Source of the DNA: Ureibacillus thermosphaericus
Lineage (GTDB): Bacteria; Bacillota; Bacilli; Bacillales_A; Planococcaceae
Assembly (NCBI RefSeq): GCF_012396605.1
Contig: NZ_JAAXPW010000001.1
Location: 1 to 64,000, forward strand
Direction: 5' to 3'
DNA length: 64,000 nucleotides
In this document: positions 1-8,115 of the stretch, in pieces
Position numbering within the stretch: the stretch's first letter is position 1
How the letters are laid out: each line of letters opens with the position of its first letter
Notes under the pieces: generated by a model
Told to the model about the DNA's origin: nothing
The model's database searches: none
Seen by the model: only the letters and a program-made list of their open reading frames with translations
Made by a program: the position numbers and the translations under genes

Positions 1-1
1 A

Positions 2-670
2 TCTAACATTGTACTAGATGAACTAGATAAAGAATTGGAAAGAAGAGGACACAAATTCGTTCGATATGCGGATGACTGTAACATTTACGTGAAAAGTAAA
101 CGAGCAGGACTTCGCACAATGGCAAGCATTCAACGATTCATTGAAGGAAAACTACGACTGAAAGTAAATGAAAAGAAATCAGCGGTCGACCGTCCATGGA
201 AACGTAAGTTTCTAGGATTTAGCTATACCTATCATAAAGAGCCAAAGGTTCGTATCGCAAAAGAAAGCCTTAAACGAATGAAGAATAAAGTTCGTGAAAT
301 CACATCACGCAAGATGCCCTACCCGATGGAATACCGCATTCAGAAACTGAATCAATATCTAATGGGATGGTGTGGATATTTTGCGTTAGCAGACACCAAA
401 TCTATATTCCTTGAATTAGATAAATGGATTCGTAGAAGACTTCGAATGTGTCTATGGAAGAACTGGAAGAAACCGAAAACAAAGATACGCAACCTTATTC
501 AACTTGGCGTACCACAATGGCAAGCGTATGAATGGGGAAATACTCGGAAGAGTTATTGGCGTATTTCAAATAGTCCAATATTACACAGAACCCTTGGTAA
601 CTCCTATTGGAGAAACCAAGGGCTGAAAAGTCTTGAAGCTCGTTATGAAAACTTGCGTCAATTATCTTAA
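2..670 (+). CDS. ltrA: Group II intron reverse transcriptase/maturase, C-terminal part
   Basis: Partial gene: the frame is already open at base 2, so the true start is upstream. The visible 222 residues hold the RT active-site motif YADD (bases 68-79) in the context FVRYADDCNIYV, then the downstream palm/thumb region (GFSYT near bases 217-231) and the basic maturase domain X. The protein ends at LRQLS with no zinc-finger or HNH DNA endonuclease domain, as in class C intron proteins. It would bind and splice its own intron RNA and reverse-transcribe it during retrohoming. Domains V and VI begin a few bases after the stop. No frameshift is seen in this part. Confidence 0.9.
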   Translation, partial: SNIVLDELDKELERRGHKFVRYADDCNIYVKSKRAGLRTMASIQRFIEGKLRLKVNEKKSAVDRPWKRKFLGFSYTYHKEPKVRIAKESLKRMKNKVREITSRKMPYPMEYRIQKLNQYLMGWCGYFALADTKSIFLELDKWIRRRLRMCLWKNWKKPKTKIRNLIQLGVPQWQAYEWGNTRKSYWRISNSPILHRTLGNSYWRNQGLKSLEARYENLRQLS

Positions 671-674
671 TTGA

Positions 675-744
675 ACCGCCGTATACGGAACCGTACGTAC
701 GGTGGTGTGAGAGGACGGGAGTTAATCGCTCCCTCCTACTCGAT
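675..744 (+). ncRNA. Group II intron domains V and VI
   Basis: Domain V: ACCGCCGTA (675-683) pairs perfectly with TACGGTGGT (698-706), above it TACGG/CCGTA (684-688 / 691-695) with a CG bulge at 696-697. Domain VI: GAG/CTC (709-711/739-741), AGGA/TCCT (712-715/734-737) and GGGAG/CTCCC (717-721/729-733) around a 7-base loop, leaving A738 bulged as the expected branch-point adenosine. The 3' splice site should be at about 744 (GAT). The CGC triad in domain V marks class C. Confidence 0.8.
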
Positions 745-1041
745 TCCTTTTAATAATTTCATTAAGGGAATAGTTTTATATAATTGTAGTACTTTTTTAT
801 CAATTAAGTGATAGCTGATAGTAACTTTTGGGAATTGCAAAGTCAAAAATTTTGTCGAATTGAAACTTTTGTTATCGAAATGTGAACTTTTTGAAAAACT
901 TGGCATGAAAAATTGATTCAGATAGACTATGAAAAAGTGCCAAAAGACGATAGACACTGTGAATTATCTTATTTACAATAAATACTAGTGTTGAGTAAGA
1001 AATTTGTCATTTTTGTAATGAAATAGAACGAGGTGAACGGT
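743..1041 (+). other. Spacer between intron and flgB
   Basis: About 300 bases without a gene. A weak hairpin ATTCCTTT (743-750) / AAGGGAAT (764-771) followed by AGTTTTATA begins at the intron boundary and may be part of the terminator of the upstream gene, split or displaced by the intron. A candidate promoter for the fla/che operon lies at 900-928. No convincing sigma-D promoter is visible. Confidence 0.5.
900..928 (+). promoter_or_regulatory. Candidate sigma-A promoter of the fla/che operon
   Basis: TTGGCA (900-905), 17-base spacer, TAGACT (923-928), about 110 bases upstream of flgB. The -35 matches the consensus at five of six positions and the -10 at four of six. It is the best sigma-A-like candidate found in this spacer, but unproven. 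Confidence 0.35.
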
Positions 1042-1434
1042 TTGAACTTGTTTGGAGGAACAATAAGTAACTTAGAGCATGGTTTAAAATACGCATCGCT
1101 AAAAAATAAGACTATTGCACATAACATTGCAAATGTCGATACGCCTAATTACAAGGCAAAAGATGTCAAATTTAAAAAACTATTGAATGATGAAAATGAA
1201 AAACAACTTAGGGCGAACAAATCAGATAAGAGACATTATGATTTTAGTTTTGAACAATCTACCCATGTTGTTTATAGTTATGAAAACTTTCAATATCGCC
1301 ATAACGGCAACGGTGTAGATATGGATAAAGAACAAGCAGAATTAGCGAAAAATACGATTTACTACAATGCTTTGATTGATCGCATTAACGGTAAATTCAA
1401 TACATTAAATACAGTCATTAAAGGAGGGAAATAG
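1042..1434 (+). CDS. flgB: Flagellar proximal rod protein FlgB
   Basis: First gene of the fla/che operon. FlgB is a proximal rod subunit of the flagellar basal body, exported by the flagellar type III system without a cleaved signal. The protein starts MNLFGGTISNL and carries the rod/hook family signature NIANVDTPNYKAKDV near residue 31. TTG at 1042 is preferred because AGGTGA (1031-1036) sits five bases before it and homologous FlgB proteins start here; an in-frame GTG at 1033 overlaps that ribosome-binding site. The length of 131 residues is normal. flgC follows after two bases. Confidence 0.93.
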   Translation: MNLFGGTISNLEHGLKYASLKNKTIAHNIANVDTPNYKAKDVKFKKLLNDENEKQLRANKSDKRHYDFSFEQSTHVVYSYENFQYRHNGNGVDMDKEQAELAKNTIYYNALIDRINGKFNTLNTVIKGGK

Positions 1435-1436
1435 TA

Positions 1437-1892
1437 ATGTCAATCTTTTCTAGCATCAATACAACAACATCAGCTTTAACTGCTCAACGCTTACGAATGG
1501 ATGTCATTTCCTCAAATATAGCGAATGTTGATACAACTCGTGCTAGACAAGTGAATGGTGAATGGGAGCCGTACCGTCGGAAAACGGTGACACTTACTGC
1601 AAATGAAGGTACATTTTCATCCTTTTTAAATAAAGCAGTAGGGAAGAGCAATGGCGTAGGCAATGGAGTAAAAGTAACAAAAATAAATGAGGATAATGAA
1701 ACGCCGTTCAAACTCGTATATGATCCAAGCCATCCAGATGCAAACGAGGATGGATATGTACAAATGCCTAATGTCGATGTGTTAAAAGAAATGGTCGATT
1801 TGATCTCTGCTACTCGTTCATACGAAGCAAATATAACCGTTTTAAATGCAAGTAAAGCGATGTTAACAAAGGCTTTAGAAATAGGTAAATAA
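1437..1892 (+). CDS. flgC: Flagellar proximal rod protein FlgC
   Basis: Proximal rod subunit of the basal body, secreted through the flagellar export gate. The N-terminal rod signature (SSNIANVDTTRA, about residues 22-33) and the C-terminal heptad-like segment ending in LNASKAMLTKALEIGK pair as the coiled D0 domain of rod/hook proteins. The central motif VQMPNVDVLKEM is typical of FlgC. The 151 residues match the family. It sits two bases after flgB with GGAGGG in the flgB 3' end as its ribosome-binding site. Confidence 0.95.
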   Translation: MSIFSSINTTTSALTAQRLRMDVISSNIANVDTTRARQVNGEWEPYRRKTVTLTANEGTFSSFLNKAVGKSNGVGNGVKVTKINEDNETPFKLVYDPSHPDANEDGYVQMPNVDVLKEMVDLISATRSYEANITVLNASKAMLTKALEIGK

Positions 1893-1920
1893 GGGTGAAC
1901 AATGAGAGGGGTGAATTGAT

Positions 1921-2232
1921 GTGGCAATAAACCAAGTAAACTTATCTATTCCACTTCAAAATGTGAATGGTAACAGAGTGATATCCAATCAACAAACGCC
2001 ATTTGAAGCGCAAAAAAGTTTTGCTAATACATTAAAAGAAGCGATTGACAAAGTAAATGATTACCAAGTTCAATCAGATGAATTAACAAATAAGTTGATT
2101 CATGGAGAAAACGTTGAGTTGCATGATGTAATGATTGCAGCACAAAAGGCGAGCATTACATTAAATGCTACGGTTGAAATTCGCAATAAAGTAATTGAAG
2201 CTTATCAAGAAGTTATGCGAATGACTGTATAA
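1921..2232 (+). CDS. fliE: Flagellar hook-basal body protein FliE
   Basis: FliE joins the MS ring to the proximal rod and is the first rod-type export substrate. The 103-residue protein is mostly helical; the C-terminal part HDVMIAAQKASITLNATVEIRNKV is the conserved family block. A GTG start at 1921 is used; the ATG overlapping it at 1919 is in another frame and stops at once. GAGAGGGGTG upstream is a good ribosome-binding site. Order flgB-flgC-fliE-fliF matches Bacillus. Confidence 0.93.
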   Translation: MAINQVNLSIPLQNVNGNRVISNQQTPFEAQKSFANTLKEAIDKVNDYQVQSDELTNKLIHGENVELHDVMIAAQKASITLNATVEIRNKVIEAYQEVMRMTV

Positions 2233-2292
2233 TCTACGGTTACGCACGGAATATAAAATGTTAGTGTATTCACTAGTACCGGAGGATTTGTA

Positions 2293-3891
2293 ATGAATGA
2301 TCGACTTAATAAATTAAAAACCGATTCCATTAATTTTTGGAAAAGTCGGACAAAGAAGCAGAAAGGTGCAATAATTGGAACCTTCGTAGGGGTTATAGCG
2401 ATAGCGGCTATTATTACATATTTTACTACTCGAACAAACATGGTTCCCCTTTTCACAGAATTATCAGCAAAGGAAACTGGGGAGATTGCGGAAGTATTAA
2501 GCTCTCAAGGTGTTACATATGAAATTGCTCCAGGTGGAACGAACATTTTAGTTCCAGAAAAGCAAGTTGATTCCATAAAAGTTTCCTTAGCCGCACAAGG
2601 ATACCCTGAAACTGGAGGAATTAGTACAACATTCTTCACAGAAAATGCTGGCTTTGGTATGACAGATAATGAATTTAACGTCATCAAGCATAAAGCCCTA
2701 GAAACAGAACTTGAAAACCTCATAAAGAAAATCGATGGGGTAAAAGATGCAAAAGTTATGATTTCTATGCCAGAAAAAGGTGTATTCATTAATCAGAATG
2801 CGGAGAATCAAAACGCTTCTGCTGCTGTCGTATTACATACTGAACCAGGTCATAAGTTCACTGATGACCAAATTAAAACATTATATAACCTTGTATCGAA
2901 AAGTGTTCCTAATTTAAGCACAGACAATATTACAATATCTAATCAGTATTCTGAATATTACGATTTAGAATCCGCTATAGCTGGAAGTGGTTCAATCGAC
3001 TCTGTAGAAGGTCAAATGAATGTAAAGAAAACGATTGAACGTGACCTTGAACGTCAAGTTCAAAAAATGCTTGGAACATTAATGGGACAAAACAAAGTTG
3101 TTGTATCAGTCACTACAGATATCGATTTTAAGAAAGAAAATCGTGAGGAGAAATTAGTAAAACCTGTAGATGAGGAGAATATGGAAGGCATTGAAATCAG
3201 TGCCCAACGCATTACTGAAACATATACAGGTATGAATGGTGCAACAGGTCCAACGGAGATGGGCGATCCGACTGATAATGCAACCGGATATCAAGAAGTT
3301 TTAAACGGCAATGGTGATTACGAACGAATTGAAGAAACAATTAATAATGATGTAAATCGCATTAATCGTGTAATCCAAGAAAGCCCGTACAAAATTCGCG
3401 ATATTGGTATTCAAGTCATGGTTGAGCCACCTGTTCCTGAAGATCCAACATCCCTTTCAGCTACAGTTGTGGAAGATATTGAACAAATTTTAGCAACTAT
3501 TGTCCGAACTTCAATTGATAAAGAAGCTGCTGGAGAATTAACAGATGAAGAAATTGAAAACAAAATTGTTGTTTCTGTTCAACAATTCTATGGCAATGAC
3601 GTAGAAAATATCGAAGAAACACCAGTGATTCCATGGTGGATTTGGGTTGTTGGTGGAATTTTAGTTGCTGCAATTCTTCTTCTTATTGTTTACATCTTGC
3701 GTTCGAAAAAGCGAAAAGCGGAAGAAGAAGCTATGGAAATTATTGAAGAACAAGAAGAGTTGCTTGTGGAAGATATTAATCAAGAAAAAGAAACAGAATC
3801 TACAGTTCGTCGCAAGCAATTAGAAAAAATGGCAAAAGAAAAACCGGAAGATTTTGCAAAATTATTGCGGAGCTGGATAGCTGAAGATTAA
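2293..3891 (+). CDS. fliF: Flagellar MS-ring protein FliF
   Basis: FliF oligomerises in the cytoplasmic membrane to form the MS ring, the base on which rod, switch and export gate assemble. Two membrane helices flank the large extracytoplasmic part: about residues 26-46 and 447-469 (WWIWVVGGILVAAILLL). Between them are the ring-building motifs, including NQNASAAVVL. The cytoplasmic C-terminus (KKRKAEEEAMEI... EDFAKLLRSWIAED) is the FliG-binding tail and is intact. The 532 residues fit the family. GGAGG lies just before the ATG. Confidence 0.96.
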   Translation: MNDRLNKLKTDSINFWKSRTKKQKGAIIGTFVGVIAIAAIITYFTTRTNMVPLFTELSAKETGEIAEVLSSQGVTYEIAPGGTNILVPEKQVDSIKVSLAAQGYPETGGISTTFFTENAGFGMTDNEFNVIKHKALETELENLIKKIDGVKDAKVMISMPEKGVFINQNAENQNASAAVVLHTEPGHKFTDDQIKTLYNLVSKSVPNLSTDNITISNQYSEYYDLESAIAGSGSIDSVEGQMNVKKTIERDLERQVQKMLGTLMGQNKVVVSVTTDIDFKKENREEKLVKPVDEENMEGIEISAQRITETYTGMNGATGPTEMGDPTDNATGYQEVLNGNGDYERIEETINNDVNRINRVIQESPYKIRDIGIQVMVEPPVPEDPTSLSATVVEDIEQILATIVRTSIDKEAAGELTDEEIENKIVVSVQQFYGNDVENIEETPVIPWWIWVVGGILVAAILLLIVYILRSKKRKAEEEAMEIIEEQEELLVEDINQEKETESTVRRKQLEKMAKEKPEDFAKLLRSWIAED

Positions 3892-3909
3892 TGGATAGGA
3901 GGTTCGACT

Positions 3910-4926
3910 GTGTCTAAAAAAGAAAAGAAATTTTTAACAGGAAAACAAAAAGCTGCACTGCTGTTAATTTCTTTAGGACCAGAAGTTTCCGCAAATGTTT
4001 ATAAACATTTATCTGAAGAGGAAATTGAACGACTTACATTAGAAATTTCAGCAGTGAAAAAAGTTGAACCTGAAGTGAAAGAACAGATTATCGAAGAATT
4101 TCATAACATTGCTCTAGCTCAAGATTATATCTCGCAAGGTGGTATCGGCTACGCAAAAACAATATTAGAAAAGGCGTTAGGTCCTGAACAGGCACAAAAT
4201 ATTATCAATCGTTTAACATCTTCCTTGCAAGTTCGACCTTTCGACTTTGCTAGAAAAGCTGATCCATCACAAATCTTAAATTTTATACAAAATGAGCATC
4301 CGCAAACAATTGCGTTAATTTTGTCATATTTAGATCCGCAGCAAGCTGGTGTTATCTTATCTTCATTACCACAAGAAGTGCAAGCGGATATCGCAAGAAG
4401 AATTGCCACTATGGAATCGACTTCACCAGAAGTCATTAGTGAAATTGAATCGGTATTGGAAAGAAAATTGTCATCCACTTTTACGCAAGATTATACGGAA
4501 ACTGGCGGCATCGATGCTGTAGTAGAAGTATTAAACGGTGTGGATCGCCAAACAGAAAAAACAATACTCGATGCGCTTGAAATTCAAGATCCAGAGTTGG
4601 CAGAAGAAATCAAAAAACGCATGTTTGTATTTGAAGATATTGTGACTCTCGATAATCGTTCAATTCAACGAGTTATTCGAGATTGTGAAAATGAAGACTT
4701 GTTGCTCGCAATGAAAGTATGTAGTGATGAGGTAAAAGAAATTATTTTCCGCAATATGTCACAACGAATGGCGGATACATTTAAAGAAGAGATGGAAATT
4801 ATGGGACCTGTACGCCTACGTGATGTAGAAGAAGCACAAATGAGAATTGTTGCTATCATTCGTCGATTAGAAGAAGCTGGAGAAATTATTATAGCTCGAG
4901 GTGGAGGAGATGACGTCATTGTCTAA
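3910..4926 (+). CDS. fliG: Flagellar motor switch protein FliG
   Basis: Rotor component of the C ring that binds FliF by its N-terminus and transmits stator torque through its C-terminal domain. The middle domain carries EHPQTIALIL (about residues 129-138), the FliM-binding surface. The C-terminal domain has the charged torque helix region (DNRSIQRVIRDCENEDLLLAMK) and ends RRLEEAGEIIIARGG. The 338 residues are standard. Starts at GTG with GGAGG upstream; its end overlaps fliH. Confidence 0.96.
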   Translation: MSKKEKKFLTGKQKAALLLISLGPEVSANVYKHLSEEEIERLTLEISAVKKVEPEVKEQIIEEFHNIALAQDYISQGGIGYAKTILEKALGPEQAQNIINRLTSSLQVRPFDFARKADPSQILNFIQNEHPQTIALILSYLDPQQAGVILSSLPQEVQADIARRIATMESTSPEVISEIESVLERKLSSTFTQDYTETGGIDAVVEVLNGVDRQTEKTILDALEIQDPELAEEIKKRMFVFEDIVTLDNRSIQRVIRDCENEDLLLAMKVCSDEVKEIIFRNMSQRMADTFKEEMEIMGPVRLRDVEEAQMRIVAIIRRLEEAGEIIIARGGGDDVIV

Positions 4927-5707
4927 GCTAATCCGTTCGAGCGAGGCAATTAAAAAGCAAAATGGGCCGGTTCAAATTGAAATTCGAAATCTTTTTGCGA
5001 AACAGTTTGATTCTACCCAGGATATAGGCGAAGAGGAGCATTCAATCACATTAGACGAGGTGTACAAAGAGCGAGATCGCATTCTTGAAGAAGCGAATCT
5101 AGAAATCTCTTCAAAGCGGGAAGAATTTGAATTGTATTGCCAAGCGAAACTAGAAGAAATCGAGAAATTAAGACAGCAATGGCAAGAGGAAAAGCTCATT
5201 CTTCAAAAAGAAGCATATGATGAAGGCTTTCAACAAGGTTATGAAGAAGGAATTCAGAAAGCGACTGCAGATATGGAAAATGCGTTAAAACTAGCGAATG
5301 AAACTGTTGAGAATGCTCACATCAATGGAATGAAATATGTTGAGGAGCAGGAACATGTTATTTTAGATTTGGCGATTAAATCAGCGGAAAAGATTATTGG
5401 AGCATCGCTAGAAAAAGATGAAGCGTTATTTTTATCCATAGTTCGAAGAGGTTTAAAAGAAGCGCAAGAAAGCAAAGAAATTAAACTATATTTATCACCA
5501 GTATATTACAAGTTGGTAACTGAAAATCGAGATGAACTAGCAGCAATGTTCCCGCCGGATGTTCCGTTCTTAATCTTTGTAAATGAAGATTTGAACGATA
5601 CAGATAGCTACATTGAAACAAATCATGGGCGCATCGTATTATCAATTGATGAACAATTGAAAGAATTGCGCTTAAAGCTTAGCGAAATTTTGGAGAGTAA
5701 GGATTGA
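4910..5707 (+). CDS. fliH: Flagellar export apparatus stator protein FliH
   Basis: FliH is the peripheral stalk-like partner of the export ATPase FliI. The protein is a long charged coiled coil (about residues 40-100: KERDRILEEANLEISSKREE), with Gly/Tyr-spaced residues (EGFQQGYEEGIQKA) and the conserved C-terminal FliH/YscL domain. ATG 4910 is chosen: AGGTGG (4899-4904) is five bases upstream and it gives MTSLSKLIRSS. In-frame GTG 4901 and TTG 4919 are alternatives. It overlaps the fliG end by 17 bases, suggesting translational coupling. Confidence 0.88.
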   Translation: MTSLSKLIRSSEAIKKQNGPVQIEIRNLFAKQFDSTQDIGEEEHSITLDEVYKERDRILEEANLEISSKREEFELYCQAKLEEIEKLRQQWQEEKLILQKEAYDEGFQQGYEEGIQKATADMENALKLANETVENAHINGMKYVEEQEHVILDLAIKSAEKIIGASLEKDEALFLSIVRRGLKEAQESKEIKLYLSPVYYKLVTENRDELAAMFPPDVPFLIFVNEDLNDTDSYIETNHGRIVLSIDEQLKELRLKLSEILESKD

Positions 5708-5712
5708 TTCCG

Positions 5713-7035
5713 ATGAAAGCGGCTGACTTGGTCAACAATATACCTGCCATCGACACGTTCAAAAAATATGGAAAAGTTACGAGAGTTGTCGGACTATTGA
5801 TAGAATCTCAAGGTCCAGAATGTTCCATCAATGACGTATGCAAAATTCATGTTCGTACGAAAAAAGGGCACGAAGTAATTTTAGCGGAAGTAGTAGGCTT
5901 TAAAGATGAGTATGTTATGTTAATGCCTTTTACTTCCGTACGAGAAATTTCCATTGGCTGTTTAGTGGAAGGAACAGGAAGTCCATTAGAAGTTAAAGTC
6001 GGTCCTGAATTAATTGGAAAAGTACTAGATTCGCTAGGCAACCCTTTTGATGGGACTTCTCTTCCGAGAGGATTAGTTTCGGTACCTACAGAAAACGAAC
6101 CTCCAAATCCTTTGCATCGTCCGCCCATTGATCAGCAATTGGAAGTGGGAGTAAAAGCCATTGATGCGATGCTGACGGTAGGAAGCGGACAAAGGGTTGG
6201 TATTTTTGCAGGTTCTGGTGTGGGTAAAAGTACTCTTCTCGGCATGATTGCACGTAACACAAGAGCAGATTTAAATGTGATAGCTCTTATTGGTGAGCGC
6301 GGCAGAGAAGTGAGGGAGTTTATCGAACGTGATTTAGGTGAAGAAGGATTAAAACGATCCATCGTGATTGCAGCTACAGGTGATCAGCCTGCATTAATGA
6401 GGATAAAAGGTGCTTTTACTGCGACAGCCATTGCTGAGTATTTCCGAGAACGAGGTTTAAATGTCATGTTAATGATGGATTCTGTTACTCGTGTTGCAAT
6501 GGCACAACGGGAGATTGGATTAGCAACAGGTGAACCGCCTGCTCAAAAAGGTTATACGCCATCAGTCTTTTCAATATTACCGAAATTGTTAGAAAGAACC
6601 GGGACAAGCATGAAAGGGAGTATAACGGCCTTTTATACGGTGCTTGTTGATGGGGATGATATGAATGAACCAATTGCAGATGCGGTTCGAGGTATTTTAG
6701 ATGGACATATCGTATTAGACCGCACCTTAGCAAATAAGGGACAATATCCGGCTATTAACGTACTAAAAAGTGTCAGCCGTTTAATGAATCATATTTCTTC
6801 TGAAGAACATGTAAAAGCTGCTGAGAGAATTAGAGAATTGTATTATACATACGCAAAATCAGAAGATTTAATAAACATTGGGGCTTATAAAAAAGGAACG
6901 TCGAAAGAAATTGACGAAGCGATTTATTATGAACCCCTTATTACTCAATTTTTAAAACAAGGATTTAAAGAAAAAGTAACACTTGAAGAAAGTGTTAACG
7001 AACTAATTGCTTTAGCGAATGGCGGTGGCAAATAA
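5713..7035 (+). CDS. fliI: Flagellum-specific export ATPase FliI
   Basis: F1-beta-like ATPase that energises the flagellar type III export. It has the Walker A GSGVGKST near residue 168, a Walker B region ending LMMDSVTR near 250, and the family block GEPPAQKGYTPSVFS. The N-terminal KKYGKVTRVVGLLIES is typical. ATG 5713 gives a start like other FliI proteins with AAGGA upstream; an in-frame TTG at 5704 overlapping the fliH stop is the alternative. fliJ starts on its stop codon. Confidence 0.95.
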   Translation: MKAADLVNNIPAIDTFKKYGKVTRVVGLLIESQGPECSINDVCKIHVRTKKGHEVILAEVVGFKDEYVMLMPFTSVREISIGCLVEGTGSPLEVKVGPELIGKVLDSLGNPFDGTSLPRGLVSVPTENEPPNPLHRPPIDQQLEVGVKAIDAMLTVGSGQRVGIFAGSGVGKSTLLGMIARNTRADLNVIALIGERGREVREFIERDLGEEGLKRSIVIAATGDQPALMRIKGAFTATAIAEYFRERGLNVMLMMDSVTRVAMAQREIGLATGEPPAQKGYTPSVFSILPKLLERTGTSMKGSITAFYTVLVDGDDMNEPIADAVRGILDGHIVLDRTLANKGQYPAINVLKSVSRLMNHISSEEHVKAAERIRELYYTYAKSEDLINIGAYKKGTSKEIDEAIYYEPLITQFLKQGFKEKVTLEESVNELIALANGGGK

Positions 7036-7484
7036 TGGTTCAATATACGTATCGATTTGAAAAACTATTAACAATTCGCGAACAAGAAAAACAGCAAACA
7101 GAAATGGCTTACAAAGAATCGGTTCGATCTTTTGAAAAAGTAGCGACACAATTATATGAATTGTTAAAGAAAAAAGAAAACTTAATTGAATATCAAAATG
7201 AGCGGTTAAAAAATGGACTAACGATTGATGAAATCCACCATTTTGCAAAGTTTATTGATAGTTTGGAACATACCATTGATGAAGTACAACAAAAAGTAAA
7301 ACAAGCACGTGTAAAAATGCAATGGTATGAACAAAAATTAGTAGAAAAAAACTTGGAAGTACGTAAGTATGAAAAAATGCGAGAGAAGGATTATAGTGCA
7401 TTTCAAGAGGAACAAAATCGCCTAGAGGCCCAACACTTGGACGAGATTTCCTCACTTATGTACAACAAGAAGATATTTAGGTGA
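7035..7484 (+). CDS. fliJ: Flagellar export chaperone FliJ
   Basis: FliJ is the antiparallel coiled coil that inserts into the FliI hexamer, like the gamma subunit of F1 ATPase, and links it to FlhA. The 149 residues are almost entirely charged heptad repeats (YRFEKLLTIREQEKQQTEMAYKE at the start is family-typical). The ATG overlaps the fliI stop (TAATGG), so translation is probably coupled. Identity is from position and N-terminus as the sequence is low-complexity. Confidence 0.9.
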   Translation: MVQYTYRFEKLLTIREQEKQQTEMAYKESVRSFEKVATQLYELLKKKENLIEYQNERLKNGLTIDEIHHFAKFIDSLEHTIDEVQQKVKQARVKMQWYEQKLVEKNLEVRKYEKMREKDYSAFQEEQNRLEAQHLDEISSLMYNKKIFR

Positions 7485-7488
7485 TTTT

Positions 7489-8100
7489 ATGGTGAAAGTG
7501 AACAAAAAGCTGAAAAATGATTATACTGAAGATTTTATGGAAAAAAAATCACCAGGATTTTTTCAAAAATTCTTCGCTTGGGTGATTATTCCGCTACTAT
7601 TCGTTATAGCCATTTTGCTCGTCGTTGCTCAATTTACAAATACGAACATCTTTGAAAAGGCTTCTGAAATGTTGCCTCGTACTGACGAAGAAACACCTGC
7701 CAGCGCTATTGATATGGACAATAAAATTGTTGAATTACAAGCGCAAATTCAAGAAAAAGATGCGCAAATTGAAAAATTACAAAGCGAATTGGATACTGCT
7801 TTAGCTGAGAACGAAAATCATATAGCAATACAGAAAGAATTGCGAAAAAGAATTGAAGAATTAGAATCTGGAAAACAAGAATCAAAAAAAGATTTGAAAG
7901 AAATTGTTAACACTTATGAAAAAATGTCGGCCAAAGCTGTTGCACCAATCATTGTAGAAATGAAAGATGAACAAGCGTTGGAAATATTATCGAATTTGAA
8001 GCCAGATACACTTTCTCAAGTTTTAGCGAAAATGGATCCGAAAGAGGCTGCAAGATATACAGAATTATTATCTAAAAACAAAGAATCAAATACCGACTAG
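7489..8100 (+). CDS. ylxF: MotE-like membrane protein YlxF
   Basis: Single-span membrane protein of the fla/che operon, with a helix at about residues 28-50 (FAWVIIPLLFVIAILLVVAQF), a coiled coil at about 80-135 and a C-terminal MgtE-N-like domain (MKDEQALEILSNLKPDTLSQVLAKMDPKEAARYTELL). Homologues are called MotE/YlxF and are placed between fliJ and fliK; a role with the motor or in assembly is suspected but the exact function is unknown. Length 203 residues is normal. Confidence 0.85.
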   Translation: MVKVNKKLKNDYTEDFMEKKSPGFFQKFFAWVIIPLLFVIAILLVVAQFTNTNIFEKASEMLPRTDEETPASAIDMDNKIVELQAQIQEKDAQIEKLQSELDTALAENENHIAIQKELRKRIEELESGKQESKKDLKEIVNTYEKMSAKAVAPIIVEMKDEQALEILSNLKPDTLSQVLAKMDPKEAARYTELLSKNKESNTD

Positions 8101-8115
8101 AAAGGAGGTGAAAGA

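Larger units (their letters stand above)
1..744 (+). mobile_element. Group II intron (class C-like), 3' part
   Basis: The window opens inside a group II intron. A reverse transcriptase reading frame is open from base 2 and ends at 670, and is followed directly by a domain V/domain VI pair ending near 744. The catalytic triad in domain V is CGC rather than AGC and the protein lacks an HNH endonuclease tail; both fit bacterial class C introns, which usually insert just downstream of terminator hairpins. The 5' part (domains I-III and most of the protein) lies upstream of the window, so integrity cannot be judged. Confidence 0.85.

Noticed and set aside
946-953. GACGATAG resembling the sigma-D -10 GCCGATAT upstream of flgB
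   Set aside because: Only six of eight bases match and no TAAA lies 14-16 bases upstream.
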